The notes under the pieces were generated by a model. It worked only from the letters and a program-made list of their open reading frames with translations. It ran no database searches and was not told where the DNA came from. 64,000 bases of DNA from Amycolatopsis regifaucium (GTDB lineage: Bacteria > Actinomycetota > Actinomycetes > Mycobacteriales > Pseudonocardiaceae). Of this stretch, positions 22,692-31,643 are shown one piece after another. Position 1 is the stretch's first letter. Each line of letters starts with the position of its first letter. Location: contig NZ_LQCI01000050.1 of assembly GCF_001613935.1 (NCBI RefSeq), positions 186,001-250,000 on the forward strand, read 5' to 3'. Both the position numbers and the translations under genes were made by a program.

Positions 22692-24454
22692 GCGGAAAGC
22701 TCCCGGATATCACGGGCGGTCACGCCTAAAGTTCCCGCCTTCCGGTGCAGAGCCGCCAGCCGGTCGATCTCCTTCTTGACCCGCTGCGTGCGCCGATCCC
22801 GTTCGGCGGAGCCGGCGACGATCAGTTCTCTCCTGTGCGTCAGTTCTTCCGCGAGTTCGTCGGACAGCGCGGCGAAATGATCGCGCAGCCGCCGCTGAAC
22901 CTGGCGGATCTCGTCCTTGATCTCCTTGCTGAACCGGATGAACACGTCGTCGACGTGGCGCTGCGCCGCGGCCTTCGCCAGCGCCTGCCGTCGCTGCAGC
23001 CGCATCCCGCCTTCGTCGCGCACGCTCTTGGTGGCGAACGCGACACCGGCGCCGAGGGAGACCGGGTTGATCAGCGGCAGCCCGGCGAGGCTGGTGACCA
23101 GACCGAACATCAGCACACCACCGTAGGAACCACGCAGGCCGGTGAAGAGTTTTTGGCCGATCTTGAACCGTTCGATCTTGGGGGCGCCGACTTCGGGGAT
23201 CGAGTCCACTCCGGACCCGGTGAGCGGCAGATCCGGTACCTGGCCGTACCGCGGCCCGAAACTCGTGGCGACCGCGTGCGCGATCCACGTCGCCCGGTCC
23301 GCCACCCAGTGGTAGTTCGTCTCGACGGCCTCGGCGAGGTTTTCCTCCAGCCAGGCTTGGAAGTCCGGCCAGATCTGCACCGGGTCGCCTTCGTCGAAGG
23401 TGCGGTCGATATGCCGCACGATCACTCGCGTCCGTTCACGCAGGTCGTATTCGGCGTCGGAGACCAGATCGGTGATCTCGTCCGACAACAGGTTCTGCCA
23501 GCGGACGTTCTGCCGCCGCAGCTCCTCGGAGCGCCGTTGTGCCTGGTGCAGCAGGGTGACCTGATCGATCCCGCTGTCCTGCGGAACGGCGTTGAGCCGC
23601 GTCTGCAGCGTCTCCACCAGTTCGACCGCCGCCGCGCGGACGCTCACCGCGGCGGCGAGCGCCCGGGTGCGTTCGATCGGTCGCGCGGCCTGTTCCCCCA
23701 CCCAGTTCAGGAGTTCCGGGAAACCGGACCGTCCATTGAGGTCGACGTCACCGGCCTTCGCGGCGGCCTGGCGCACCGTCGCGGACACGGGGAAGACGTC
23801 GGCGACGACCCCCGTCTCCGAAAGCGCGGCACGGTTGCGCGCGGCGAGTTCCCGCCAGTCCGGGCTGACGTCGATCTTGGTCAGCGCCAGTACCAAGGCC
23901 GGGCACCAGGTCCGGATGTGCCGGGCCAGCGCGAGTTCGGCGGGCTGGAGTTCCTGTGTCGCGTCGGAGACGAGGATCACCGCGTGCGCGTCGGCGAGGA
24001 CGTCGAGGGTGGCCGCCGTGCGGGGCGACCGCGGATCGCCGACGGCCGGAGTGTCCACCAGGACCAGGCCCGTGCCGAGCAGTTCGCGCGGCAGGCCGAC
24101 CTCGACGCGGCGCAGCGAACCGGGCGGGCGGACCTCGAGTTCCTTCGCCAGGTCACCGACCGGGACGCGTTCACGGGCGTGCCCGACCAGCGTCGCGGCG
24201 GGATCGCTGGCGTAGCCGATCTCGGTGGGTACGGCGGCCGTGCTCGCGTCACCGACCGCGCAGACCGGCGCGTTCAGCAACGCGTTGAGCAGGTAACCCT
24301 TGCCCTGCTTGGGAAAACCGACCACCGCGATCCGGGTGCCCGGCGCCTGCTGGTCACGTCTGCGCCGGAGTCGTTCGGCCAGGTCGGCGCGACCATGGGC
24401 GACACAGGCGTCCAAGGTCTCGTTGAGCACGTCGAGCCAGGCGGGGGCTGTCAC
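22688..24454 (-). CDS. Dynamin-like protein, IniA-like, with altered P-loop
   Basis: 588 residues. The G1 motif reads VVGFPKQGKGYLLNALL: Gly replaces the Ser/Thr of GKS/T that normally coordinates Mg2+. G3 is LVDTPAVGD and G4 is LTKIDVS. Helical neck and trunk segments follow, with a hydrophobic paddle-like region around residues 415-450 (VLMFGLVTSLAGLPLINPVSLGAGVAFA) and a basic coiled coil to the end. This is the actinobacterial IniA/dynamin pattern: a peripheral membrane GTPase. Mg2+-dependent hydrolysis may be weak here, with the IniC-like partner keeping a normal P-loop. Confidence 0.8.
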   Translation of the reverse strand: MTAPAWLDVLNETLDACVAHGRADLAERLRRRRDQQAPGTRIAVVGFPKQGKGYLLNALLNAPVCAVGDASTAAVPTEIGYASDPAATLVGHARERVPVGDLAKELEVRPPGSLRRVEVGLPRELLGTGLVLVDTPAVGDPRSPRTAATLDVLADAHAVILVSDATQELQPAELALARHIRTWCPALVLALTKIDVSPDWRELAARNRAALSETGVVADVFPVSATVRQAAAKAGDVDLNGRSGFPELLNWVGEQAARPIERTRALAAAVSVRAAAVELVETLQTRLNAVPQDSGIDQVTLLHQAQRRSEELRRQNVRWQNLLSDEITDLVSDAEYDLRERTRVIVRHIDRTFDEGDPVQIWPDFQAWLEENLAEAVETNYHWVADRATWIAHAVATSFGPRYGQVPDLPLTGSGVDSIPEVGAPKIERFKIGQKLFTGLRGSYGGVLMFGLVTSLAGLPLINPVSLGAGVAFATKSVRDEGGMRLQRRQALAKAAAQRHVDDVFIRFSKEIKDEIRQVQRRLRDHFAALSDELAEELTHRRELIVAGSAERDRRTQRVKKEIDRLAALHRKAGTLGVTARDIRELSA

Positions 24455-24516
24455 GGGGATGCAGTGTTCCCTTAACCAAGCGCGGAATCAATGTGGCATG
24501 GGCCAACATGGACGTG

Positions 24517-24550
24517 CGGGCCCCGCGACCTGCCGCGGTCGCGGGGCCCG
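24517..24550 (-). terminator. Strong hairpin between iniB-like and iniA-like genes
   Basis: 14-bp perfect arms CGGGCCCCGCGACC (24517-24530) and its complement (24537-24550) enclose six bases, with no T-tract. In the iniB-to-iniA direction it would reduce readthrough or protect the upstream message, setting IniB above the GTPases. Confidence 0.65.
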
Positions 24551-24581
24551 GTCACCCGGTGAGATATGAAGAATCTTCAGA

Positions 24582-25628
24582 TCAGCCGATGTGGATGTCG
24601 TTGCCCGAGGCGATGTCGCCGCCACCGATGTGGATGTCACCGATGTTGCCGACGTTGTGGCCGATGTTGTTGCCGACCTCGGAGACGACGTCGTGGACGT
24701 CGGAGACACCCGCGTGGTTGGCGACGCTGGCGACCTCGTTGGCCACGTTGCCCGCGACGCTGCCGGTGACGTCACCGTGGTTGTTCGCGATGTCCCCGTT
24801 CGCGTAGTTGTTCGCGACCTCGTGCACCTTGGTGGTGACGTCGGCGACGCCGACGTTGCCGATGACGCTGGTCAGGTCGCCCACCTGGGACAGGAAGTCC
24901 GGGGCACCGCCCGCGACACCGTCGGCGCGCGGCAGGTCGCCGGCCAGGTCGCCGACGACCGGAACCGAGTCGACGGCCGGAAGCTGAACCGCGTCCACGG
25001 CGGGGACGTCGTGGACGAGGTCGGTCGCGGTGTCGACCGCGCCGCCCGCGACGCCACCGGCCTGGCCGAGGGACACGGAGTCGAGGCCACGCGAAAGGTC
25101 ATCGGTCAGGCCGAAGCTGCCGACGGTGTTCTGCGCGAGGGCGGTCACGCCGGCGGCGGCGTTCGACACGTCGGTCACGTCGGAGACGGCCGGGACACCC
25201 GGCAGGCCCGGGACGGCACCCGGGACCTCGATCGGCAGGTCGCCGAGGCCCGGCACGCCCGGCAGGGTGCCGGTACCGACGGCGGGGACGTCGACCGGCA
25301 GGCCGGCGGTCAGCGCGGTGAGCTGGTCGATCGCGCCCTGGACACCGTCGGCGCACTCGCCGTCGGTGCCGTTGACGGCGTTCGCGACGCCACCGAAACC
25401 GGCCAGGTTGTCGGCGGCGGCGGCCGCGGTGCCGGTCACGCCGGTGGCGGTGTCGACCGGGACGAAGTCGAGCACCAGGGGGACGACCTCGTGCACGTCG
25501 GCGGCGTTGATGTCACCGAGGCCGGCGTCGGCCAGCACCTGCTGCGGGTCGTTGGCGAACGCCGCGCGGGCCGCGGTGTCGTTCAGCAGGTTCAGCGTGA
25601 AGTCGTGCAGGGTCTGAACGGAACCCAT
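24582..25628 (-). CDS. iniB: IniB N-terminal domain protein
   Basis: 348 residues. ATG at 25628 follows AGGAGAG. Residues 1-55 match the IniB_N domain (LHDFTLNLLNDTAARAAFANDP, VLADAGLGDINAADVHEVVPLVLD). The rest is low-complexity, rich in Gly, Ala, Asp and Val, with repeated units (VPGLGDLP, VPGLPGVPAV) and an Asn/Gly/Ile-rich C-terminus (IGDIHIGGGDIASG). Mycobacterial IniB is a surface-stress protein of unknown activity, first gene of iniBAC. Its position here, upstream of two dynamin genes, matches that order. Confidence 0.85.
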   Translation of the reverse strand: MGSVQTLHDFTLNLLNDTAARAAFANDPQQVLADAGLGDINAADVHEVVPLVLDFVPVDTATGVTGTAAAAADNLAGFGGVANAVNGTDGECADGVQGAIDQLTALTAGLPVDVPAVGTGTLPGVPGLGDLPIEVPGAVPGLPGVPAVSDVTDVSNAAAGVTALAQNTVGSFGLTDDLSRGLDSVSLGQAGGVAGGAVDTATDLVHDVPAVDAVQLPAVDSVPVVGDLAGDLPRADGVAGGAPDFLSQVGDLTSVIGNVGVADVTTKVHEVANNYANGDIANNHGDVTGSVAGNVANEVASVANHAGVSDVHDVVSEVGNNIGHNVGNIGDIHIGGGDIASGNDIHIG

Positions 25629-25768
25629 GAAAGGACTCTCCTGTGGGGTCTGGGGCGATGAGGGCGAACGCAGCGCCTGAGGGCACGGCTGCTCGCAGGT
25701 CACCGAAACTAGCGAGGGGGCAGCTCCCCGCACATCGGGGATCACTCCCCGTCGTCGCCCACTCAGCC

Positions 25769-25901
25769 AATAGGGGATCGGTATGACATCGTTAGGGCGT
25801 TAGGGGCTTAACCGAGACGCGCCCCGTTGGGTTTAATTCCAGCTCTCACCCATAAGGGTCAAGCCGTACGGGTGAATGGCCCTGGTTGGTCCTTAGGGGC
25901 T
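25769..25901. promoter_or_regulatory. TAGGGG repeats in the divergent ini promoter region
   Basis: TTAGGGGCT occurs at 25800-25808 and 25893-25901, with related ATAGGGGAT at 25770-25778 and GTTAGGGCG at 25791-25799. These lie between the divergent iniB-like and Hsp70-like genes and are candidate binding sites for the LuxR-type regulator encoded next door. Confidence 0.4.
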
Positions 25902-25924
25902 GGTCAAGCGAAGGAGGATGCTCG

Positions 25925-27067
25925 TTGCCCTACGTCCTCGGCATCGATATCGCCTCGACCCGCACCACGGCCGCCACCTGCGCGCACGACGGCGACGGCT
26001 GGGGCACGCCGGAACCGTTGTGGCTCGGCGCGCGCGGCCCGGCCGCGGCTTCCGCGGTGTTCCTCGACGACGACGGCTACCTGCTCACCGGTGACGCGGC
26101 GGCCGAGGCCGGGCTGTCCGCGCCCGCCCGCCTGCTGACCGGGTTCCACGATCGGGTCGGCGACGATGTCCCGGTCATCGTCGGCGGCGAGCGGTTTCCC
26201 GCCGAATCCCTCAGTGCCGTCCTCGTGGACGCCGCGGTGGATCAGGCGACCGAGCGATTCGGGGAGAAACCGCGGCACATCGTGCTCACGCATCCCGTCG
26301 GCTGGGGCTCGTTCCGCCGCGACCTGCTGCGCCGGGCGCTGGCCGAAGCGGGCTTCCCCCGCGCCGCGCTGGTGGCAGCCCCCATCGCCGCACTGCACGC
26401 GTACCTCGCCCCGCAAGGCGACGTCACCGCCGGTGTCTGCGAGTTCAGCCCGGACGGCGCGGTGGTCACGATCGCCACCGCCGGGATCAACGGCTGGCAG
26501 CCGGTCAAGACGATCGAAGGCGTCGACCCCGGCGAGGCCGTCGGCAAGGTCTTCGAACTCGCGCACGGCGCCGGCGTCCAGCCGCAGGCCCTGGCGGGCC
26601 TGGTGCTCGCCGGCGAGGCTCCCCCGGTTCCCGGAAGGACGCCCTGCGCCCTCTTCGCCTCGAGTGATCCGACGCTGACGGTGGCGACCGGCGCGGCCAA
26701 CATCGCCGCCCGCCGTGACCTTCCTCAACCCGGCGGTGCGCCATCGAGCGCCGTCGCGACCGTGGAAACCACCCTGCTCCCCAGGGTGGAGGCCGTTCCG
26801 GAGCTCACGGAACGGCCCGAACGGCCCCCGGTGGACATCACCCCGTTCCCCTTGCCGGAACGCACCGGGGCGGCGAAACTGCTCAGCCGACGCAAGCCCC
26901 TCGTCGCCACGGCCGCGGTCGTGGTGCTGGCCGCGACCACCCTGCTGCTCACCCTGACCACTCGAGAAGCCACCGCGGACAAGGGACAGCAAGCCCCGCC
27001 CGCTTCCAGCACCTGCGCGCCGGCCACCCCCGGCGCTGCCACGACATCCCCCGAAGGTCGCTGTTGA
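25925..27067 (+). CDS. Hsp70-like ATPase-domain membrane protein
   Basis: 380 residues. TTG at 25925 has a near-ideal ribosome binding site (AAGGAGG, seven bases before). The N-terminus carries an actin/Hsp70 phosphate-1 motif (VLGIDIASTRTTAA), DQATERFGEKPRHIVLTHPVGW and a phosphate-2-like region (VCEFSPDGAVVTIA). A substrate-binding domain is missing. Instead, after ~330 residues comes one membrane helix (PLVATAAVVVLAATTLLLTLTT) and a short Pro/Thr tail outside. Such DnaK-like membrane proteins are common in actinomycetes with unknown clients. It overlaps the LuxR gene as TTGA, so the two are co-translated. Confidence 0.75.
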   Translation: MPYVLGIDIASTRTTAATCAHDGDGWGTPEPLWLGARGPAAASAVFLDDDGYLLTGDAAAEAGLSAPARLLTGFHDRVGDDVPVIVGGERFPAESLSAVLVDAAVDQATERFGEKPRHIVLTHPVGWGSFRRDLLRRALAEAGFPRAALVAAPIAALHAYLAPQGDVTAGVCEFSPDGAVVTIATAGINGWQPVKTIEGVDPGEAVGKVFELAHGAGVQPQALAGLVLAGEAPPVPGRTPCALFASSDPTLTVATGAANIAARRDLPQPGGAPSSAVATVETTLLPRVEAVPELTERPERPPVDITPFPLPERTGAAKLLSRRKPLVATAAVVVLAATTLLLTLTTREATADKGQQAPPASSTCAPATPGAATTSPEGRC

Positions 27068-29424
27068 ACGCACTGCTCGACAAGCCCGGCATCATCCATC
27101 CGGATGCCCGGCGTCTGCTCGACGAGGTGATCGCCGCACCGGAACTGCCGGTGCGGGTCACCGTCGTCGCCCCCGGCGGGCATGGGAAGACCCATCTGCT
27201 CGGCCTGCTCGGACGCCACTACGCGAGCGCCGGAGTCGAGGCCCTGCTGATCGACGACGCCGACCAGCTCGACGACGACGGGATCGCGAAGATCAAAGCG
27301 AGAGCGGACGAAACGACGGTGCCGGTCGTTCTGGCCGGGAGAACGATGGTGCGGACCAAAGCGCTGCGCGCGCTCGCGGACTCGTTCGGCCGTTCGGTGT
27401 CCTTGGGCGCGTTCGGCGTCGAAGACGTCCGGCGGCTCGTCGAGCAGGCAGGCGGCGACCCGGCCACGGCCGGCGACGTCCACGCCAGAACCGGCGGGGT
27501 GCCGAGGCTCGTGCTCCGCGCGGTCACCGGTCAGCTCGCGGATTTCCGCGCCGAGCTGGAACAACTCGACGACGACGTGCACCGCTACCTGATCGCGGCC
27601 GAGGCCGGCGCGGGCCGGAATCTCGATCTCCTGGCGGCTTTGCTCAACCGGGACCGCGACGGTCTCCCCGAGATCTTCGACGGGGCGAGAGCGACCGGGT
27701 TGCTCGGCGAGGACGACGTACTGCTGCCGATCGCCGCCGAAGCCGTCCGCACCTGGGGATCGCCGGGCCGACGGCTGACGGTGCTGCAGCGGCTGGTGGA
27801 ACTCCAGCTGCGCGAAGGACTTCCGGTACTGGAGCTCGCCCGTTCTCTACTGGGGACGGGAAGTTCGGGAGCGAGCGCGGCGGCGGCCTTCGAGGCGGCC
27901 GCGCGTGAGGCGATGCCCGACGACACGAAACTCGCGGCGCGGTTCTACGAAGCCGCGTCCGAGGCCGGTGGGCGCGGCGCGGCGCTCACCGTCGGCTGGG
28001 CGCACGCCGCGGCACTGGCCGGAGATCTCGACACCGCCCTCCGGCTCGGCGACGGCCTGCTCGGCAACACCGACGACCCCGATGGCGTGGACGCCCGCGC
28101 CGCGGGCGCCGAAGTGGCCGGGACGGTGCTGGCGCACCGTGGCGAACTCGCGCACAGCGCGGAGCTGTATCAATGGTCCGGCCGCGCCGGATCGAAGGCG
28201 TTCGCCGCGATCGCCTTGGTGGGCACCGGAAAACTCGAAGCCGCCCGCGACGTGCTGGAGACCCCCGAAGTCCCGACCCTGTTCGCGGGCGCCGCCTCAC
28301 GGATGGCCCGCGCGATCACCGACTCGGTCTCCGGCTGCGGCTCGGAAACCCTGTCGGCCCTGCTCGGCGCGGCGTCGATGCTGGAGTCGGCGGGGGCACC
28401 CGCGCCGCTTCCGGACAGCCCCGCCGCACTCGCGGCGTTGGTGGGGCTGCATTCCGGCGAACTCGCGCTGGCCGAATCGGTGCTGGCTCGCGCGGTGAAC
28501 GGCCGGATCGGCGGCGACCTGCTCGCGAAACGGCACCGGCTGCTGCGCGGCTGGGTCGCGATGACCTCGGGTGACCTCAAAACGGCCGCCGAAGCGATGA
28601 TGCCGCCGGACGGTCTCGAAGCCCGCGACGAACTCTTCGCCGCCACCCTGCAGCTGGGCCTGGCGCGACGGGCGAGCGACCTCCCCGGGCTGCAACGCTC
28701 CTGGGACCGCGCGTATCAGGCGTCGATGCGCCAGCAGCCGGATCTGTATTCGTTGCTGCCGCTGGGAGAACTCACCATCGCGGCCGCGCGGGCCGGTGCG
28801 AGCGCCAAACTCGCCGGGCAGCTGGAGCGGGCGCATACCTTGCTCGACGCCCTCGGCAACCCTCCACTGTGGACGGCGACCCTGCGCTGGCACGAACTGC
28901 ACGCCGCCATCACCGTGGAAAACCACTCGCTGGCGGAAGAGCACCTGGCCGCGTTGCACGATTTCGCTTCCTGTGGCCGCTATCCGGCGGCGCTGGCCGC
29001 GGCCGCGACCGGCTGGCTCGCGGTGTTGACCGGGAACTTCGATCCCGAACCGATCACCGTGTCCGCGGCGGAATTGCACGAACTCGGGCTCTGCTGGGAC
29101 GCGTCACGGCTGGCTGGTCAGGCGGCGATCCGGACCTCGGACCGGAAGGCGATGGTGCAGCTGCTCGAAGCGGCGCGGCAGTTCCAGGGCCGCGCTCCGG
29201 AACCCGTCGCGGCCACCGGCTTGAGCGCGTTGAGCGAACGCGAACTGGAGGTCGCCCGCCTGGTCGTCGACGGGCTGACCTACAAGCAGGCCGGGAGCAA
29301 GCTGTTCATCTCCGGAAAGACGGTGGAGCACCATATGGCCCGGATCCGGGGGAAACTCGGGGCCGGGGACCGGCGGGAGCTGCTGGCGATGCTGCGGGAA
29401 CTGCTTCCCGCGACCGAGGCCTAG
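27064..29424 (+). CDS. Large ATPase LuxR-family regulator, IniR/MalT-like
   Basis: 786 residues with TTG start. An N-terminal STAND-type ATPase shows Walker A APGGHGKTHLL near residue 37 and Walker B ALLIDDADQL. A long TPR-like helical middle (residues ~270-700) follows. The C-terminal LuxR HTH is textbook: LSERELEVARLVVDGLTYKQ, FISGKTVEHHMARIRGKLG. The architecture equals that of MalT and of mycobacterial IniR (Rv0339c), which activates iniBAC. The divergent position next to an iniB homologue supports the same role. The inducer is unknown. Confidence 0.82.
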   Translation: MNALLDKPGIIHPDARRLLDEVIAAPELPVRVTVVAPGGHGKTHLLGLLGRHYASAGVEALLIDDADQLDDDGIAKIKARADETTVPVVLAGRTMVRTKALRALADSFGRSVSLGAFGVEDVRRLVEQAGGDPATAGDVHARTGGVPRLVLRAVTGQLADFRAELEQLDDDVHRYLIAAEAGAGRNLDLLAALLNRDRDGLPEIFDGARATGLLGEDDVLLPIAAEAVRTWGSPGRRLTVLQRLVELQLREGLPVLELARSLLGTGSSGASAAAAFEAAAREAMPDDTKLAARFYEAASEAGGRGAALTVGWAHAAALAGDLDTALRLGDGLLGNTDDPDGVDARAAGAEVAGTVLAHRGELAHSAELYQWSGRAGSKAFAAIALVGTGKLEAARDVLETPEVPTLFAGAASRMARAITDSVSGCGSETLSALLGAASMLESAGAPAPLPDSPAALAALVGLHSGELALAESVLARAVNGRIGGDLLAKRHRLLRGWVAMTSGDLKTAAEAMMPPDGLEARDELFAATLQLGLARRASDLPGLQRSWDRAYQASMRQQPDLYSLLPLGELTIAAARAGASAKLAGQLERAHTLLDALGNPPLWTATLRWHELHAAITVENHSLAEEHLAALHDFASCGRYPAALAAAATGWLAVLTGNFDPEPITVSAAELHELGLCWDASRLAGQAAIRTSDRKAMVQLLEAARQFQGRAPEPVAATGLSALSERELEVARLVVDGLTYKQAGSKLFISGKTVEHHMARIRGKLGAGDRRELLAMLRELLPATEA

Positions 29425-29440
29425 CGTTCTCGGCCGGCGT

Positions 29441-29476
29441 GCCCCGCATTTGGTCCTCTGGATGCGGTCGTTGCAC
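29441..29476. repeat. Half copy of family B repeat
   Basis: CCCCGCATTTGGTCCTCTGG followed by ATGCGGTCGTTGCA matches the left arm and centre of the family B elements, but the right arm is missing. It begins 17 bases after the LuxR stop codon. It looks like a decayed or truncated copy. Confidence 0.75.
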
Positions 29477-29531
29477 CGCGCTCATCCTTTCGCGGGTAGA
29501 CGCCCGATGGCAGGGGGCGTAGGAACGAAGA

Positions 29532-30941
29532 ATGGCTGAGGAGAGGTCCAGACGAGTTTTCCTGTCCACGTCCGCCGCGCTGTCGGCCGTCGCCCTCACC
29601 GGGGTCCCGGCCGGCGCCGAAGAGCTGGGCGATCGAGGGCCCGGCCGACCCCTTCCCCCGCAACGGCCCGACGCGGAACTGCGGGCGATCCTGCGGGAGG
29701 TCGACGAACACCGCATCGAGGCCACCGTGCGCAGGCTGGCCGCCTTCGGGACGCGGCATACGTTGTCCTCGCAGACCGATCCCGTCCGCGGCATCGGCGC
29801 CGCCCGCGACTGGATCTTCGCGGAGATGACGAAATCCGCGGAGAAGTCGGGTGGCCGGATGACGGTCGAGTTGCAGTCGTACCTTCAGCAGCCCGCGCCG
29901 CCGCGGATCCCGGTGGCCACCACGATCACCAACGTCGTCGCCACCCTGCGCGGATCCACCACGCCCGAACGGGTTTACGTCGTCTCGGGCCATTACGACT
30001 CGCGGTGTTCCGATCCCTTGGACGCGACGAAAGACGCGCCCGGCGCCGACGACGACGCTTCCGGGGTGGCCGTCGCGATGGAGCTCGCCCGGGTTCTCGC
30101 CACGCGCCGCCCGGCCGCGACCCTCGTGTTCGCCGCCGTCGCGGGCGAGGAACAGGGCCTGTTCGGCGCACGGCATCTGGCCACCACCTACAAAGCGGCC
30201 AAAACGAACGTGCGGGCGATGTTCACCAACGACATCGTCGGTTCGAGCCGGGCCGACGACGGGACGCGCGATCCCCGGACCATCCGGCTCTTCGCCGAAG
30301 GGGTGCCGACCGCGGAGACGCCGGAGCAGGCGAACATCCGCCGCGCGGTCGGCGGCGAGAACGATTCGCCCTCGCGGCAGCTGGCCCGGTTCGTGCGGTC
30401 GGTCGCCGAGAACGACGCGACCGGGATGTCCGTCCGCGTGATCTACCGGCGCGATCGCTATCTGCGGGGCGGCGACCACATCCCGTTCCTGGAACAGGGC
30501 TATCCGGCCGCGCGGTTCACCGAACCGCACGAGGACTACGCGCATCAGCATCAGGACGTCCGGGCGGAGAACGGCAAGCAGTTCGGTGACCTGCCGGAGT
30601 TCTGCGACTTCCCGTTCATCGCCCGGGTCGCGCGGGTCAACGCGGCCACGATGTGGTCGCTGGCGACCGCGCCCGCCGCTCCCGAGGACGTCCGGATCCG
30701 GACGGACCAGCTGACGAACGACACGGATCTGGTGTGGCGCCGCGGAACCGACCCGGAGCTCACCGGCTACGAGGTCGTCTGGCGGGACACGACGGCGGCC
30801 GACTGGACGCACGCGATCGGGGTCGGCGACAAGACCGAGGCTAAAGTCGATCTGTCGAAGGACAACGTGTTCTTCGGTGTGCGCGCGGTCGGGAAGAACG
30901 GCCGCCGTTCTCCGGTGGCGTTTCCGACCCCCTTGAGTTGA
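29532..30941 (+). CDS. Tat-exported M28 family aminopeptidase with C-terminal FnIII-like domain
   Basis: 469 residues. The signal is twin-arginine (RSRRVFLSTSAALSAVAL). The M28 zinc ligands are visible in order: VVSGHYDSR, PGADDDASGVA, AVAGEEQGLFGA, FTNDIVGS and PHEDYAHQHQDV. A ~80-residue C-terminal domain (APEDVRIRTDQLTNDTDLVW...FFGVRAVGKNG) has the fibronectin III look. Product: extracellular di-zinc aminopeptidase, substrate unknown. AGGA upstream of ATG at 29532. It lies six bases before the next gene and may be co-transcribed with it. Confidence 0.87.
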   Translation: MAEERSRRVFLSTSAALSAVALTGVPAGAEELGDRGPGRPLPPQRPDAELRAILREVDEHRIEATVRRLAAFGTRHTLSSQTDPVRGIGAARDWIFAEMTKSAEKSGGRMTVELQSYLQQPAPPRIPVATTITNVVATLRGSTTPERVYVVSGHYDSRCSDPLDATKDAPGADDDASGVAVAMELARVLATRRPAATLVFAAVAGEEQGLFGARHLATTYKAAKTNVRAMFTNDIVGSSRADDGTRDPRTIRLFAEGVPTAETPEQANIRRAVGGENDSPSRQLARFVRSVAENDATGMSVRVIYRRDRYLRGGDHIPFLEQGYPAARFTEPHEDYAHQHQDVRAENGKQFGDLPEFCDFPFIARVARVNAATMWSLATAPAAPEDVRIRTDQLTNDTDLVWRRGTDPELTGYEVVWRDTTAADWTHAIGVGDKTEAKVDLSKDNVFFGVRAVGKNGRRSPVAFPTPLS

Positions 30942-30947
30942 TGCCTG

Positions 30948-31571
30948 ATGACAGTCACGCCCGACGACCTCGACGCGGCGACAGCGAGTGTGGCCGACGG
31001 ATTACGCCAGGCGTCGGGCCGTGCTTGGTCGGCGGCCCCGGGCACCGGTGAACTGACCGCCTGGCGGACCGCCGAGCACCTCGGCGACTGTCTCATCTCT
31101 TACGCCGCACTGCTGCTCGCCCGGCCGTCGACACCGCGTTTCGTGTGCTTCGAAGCCGTCGCCGACCGGGCCGCGACACCGTCGGAGCTACTGGAATTCG
31201 TCACGGTCGGCGGCGGGATCCTGAGCGCCACCCTGCGCACGGTGGCTCCGGACGTCCGCGCGTACCACCCGAGCGGCCGCGCCGATCCCGAGGGTTTCGC
31301 CGGAATGGGCTGCGTCGAGGCGCTCGTCCACGGCGAGGACATGGCGCGCGGCCTCGACGTCACCCTCGATCCGCCGAGGGAGGTGTGTGCCCGTGTCCTG
31401 ACGCGGATGTTCCCGGACGTGGACGCCGACGGCCTCGATCCCTGGACCGCGTTGCTGTGGGCGACGGACCGGATCGAGCTGCCCGCACGCCCTTCCCGCG
31501 CGGGCTGGCAATGGCGGGGCGCGCCGCTGGACGACGATGTCGCCCGGTCACGGGCGGCCTCCGGGGAGTAG
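30948..31571 (+). CDS. DinB-like/mycothiol-dependent maleylpyruvate isomerase-type protein
   Basis: 207 residues. The four-helix DinB/MDMPI fold is indicated by the N-terminal helix (LDAATASVADGLRQASGRAW), WRTAEHLGDCLISYAALLL with a likely metal His, MGCVEALVHGEDMARGL with the second His/Glu pair, and a C-terminal WATDRIELPARPSRAGWQWRGAPL. Members are thiol-dependent metalloenzymes that use mycothiol in actinomycetes. Substrate not evident. Confidence 0.65.
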   Translation: MTVTPDDLDAATASVADGLRQASGRAWSAAPGTGELTAWRTAEHLGDCLISYAALLLARPSTPRFVCFEAVADRAATPSELLEFVTVGGGILSATLRTVAPDVRAYHPSGRADPEGFAGMGCVEALVHGEDMARGLDVTLDPPREVCARVLTRMFPDVDADGLDPWTALLWATDRIELPARPSRAGWQWRGAPLDDDVARSRAASGE

Positions 31572-31643
31572 GTGGATACGGCCGATCGGCGCAACTTGGC
31601 AGGTGAAACGTTTGTCACCGCGGAATTCGGGAACTTTTCCGGC

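Noticed and set aside
22745..24475. Long plus-strand frame opposite the iniA-like gene
   Set aside because: Antisense shadow; the minus-strand protein has GTPase motifs and normal codon bias.
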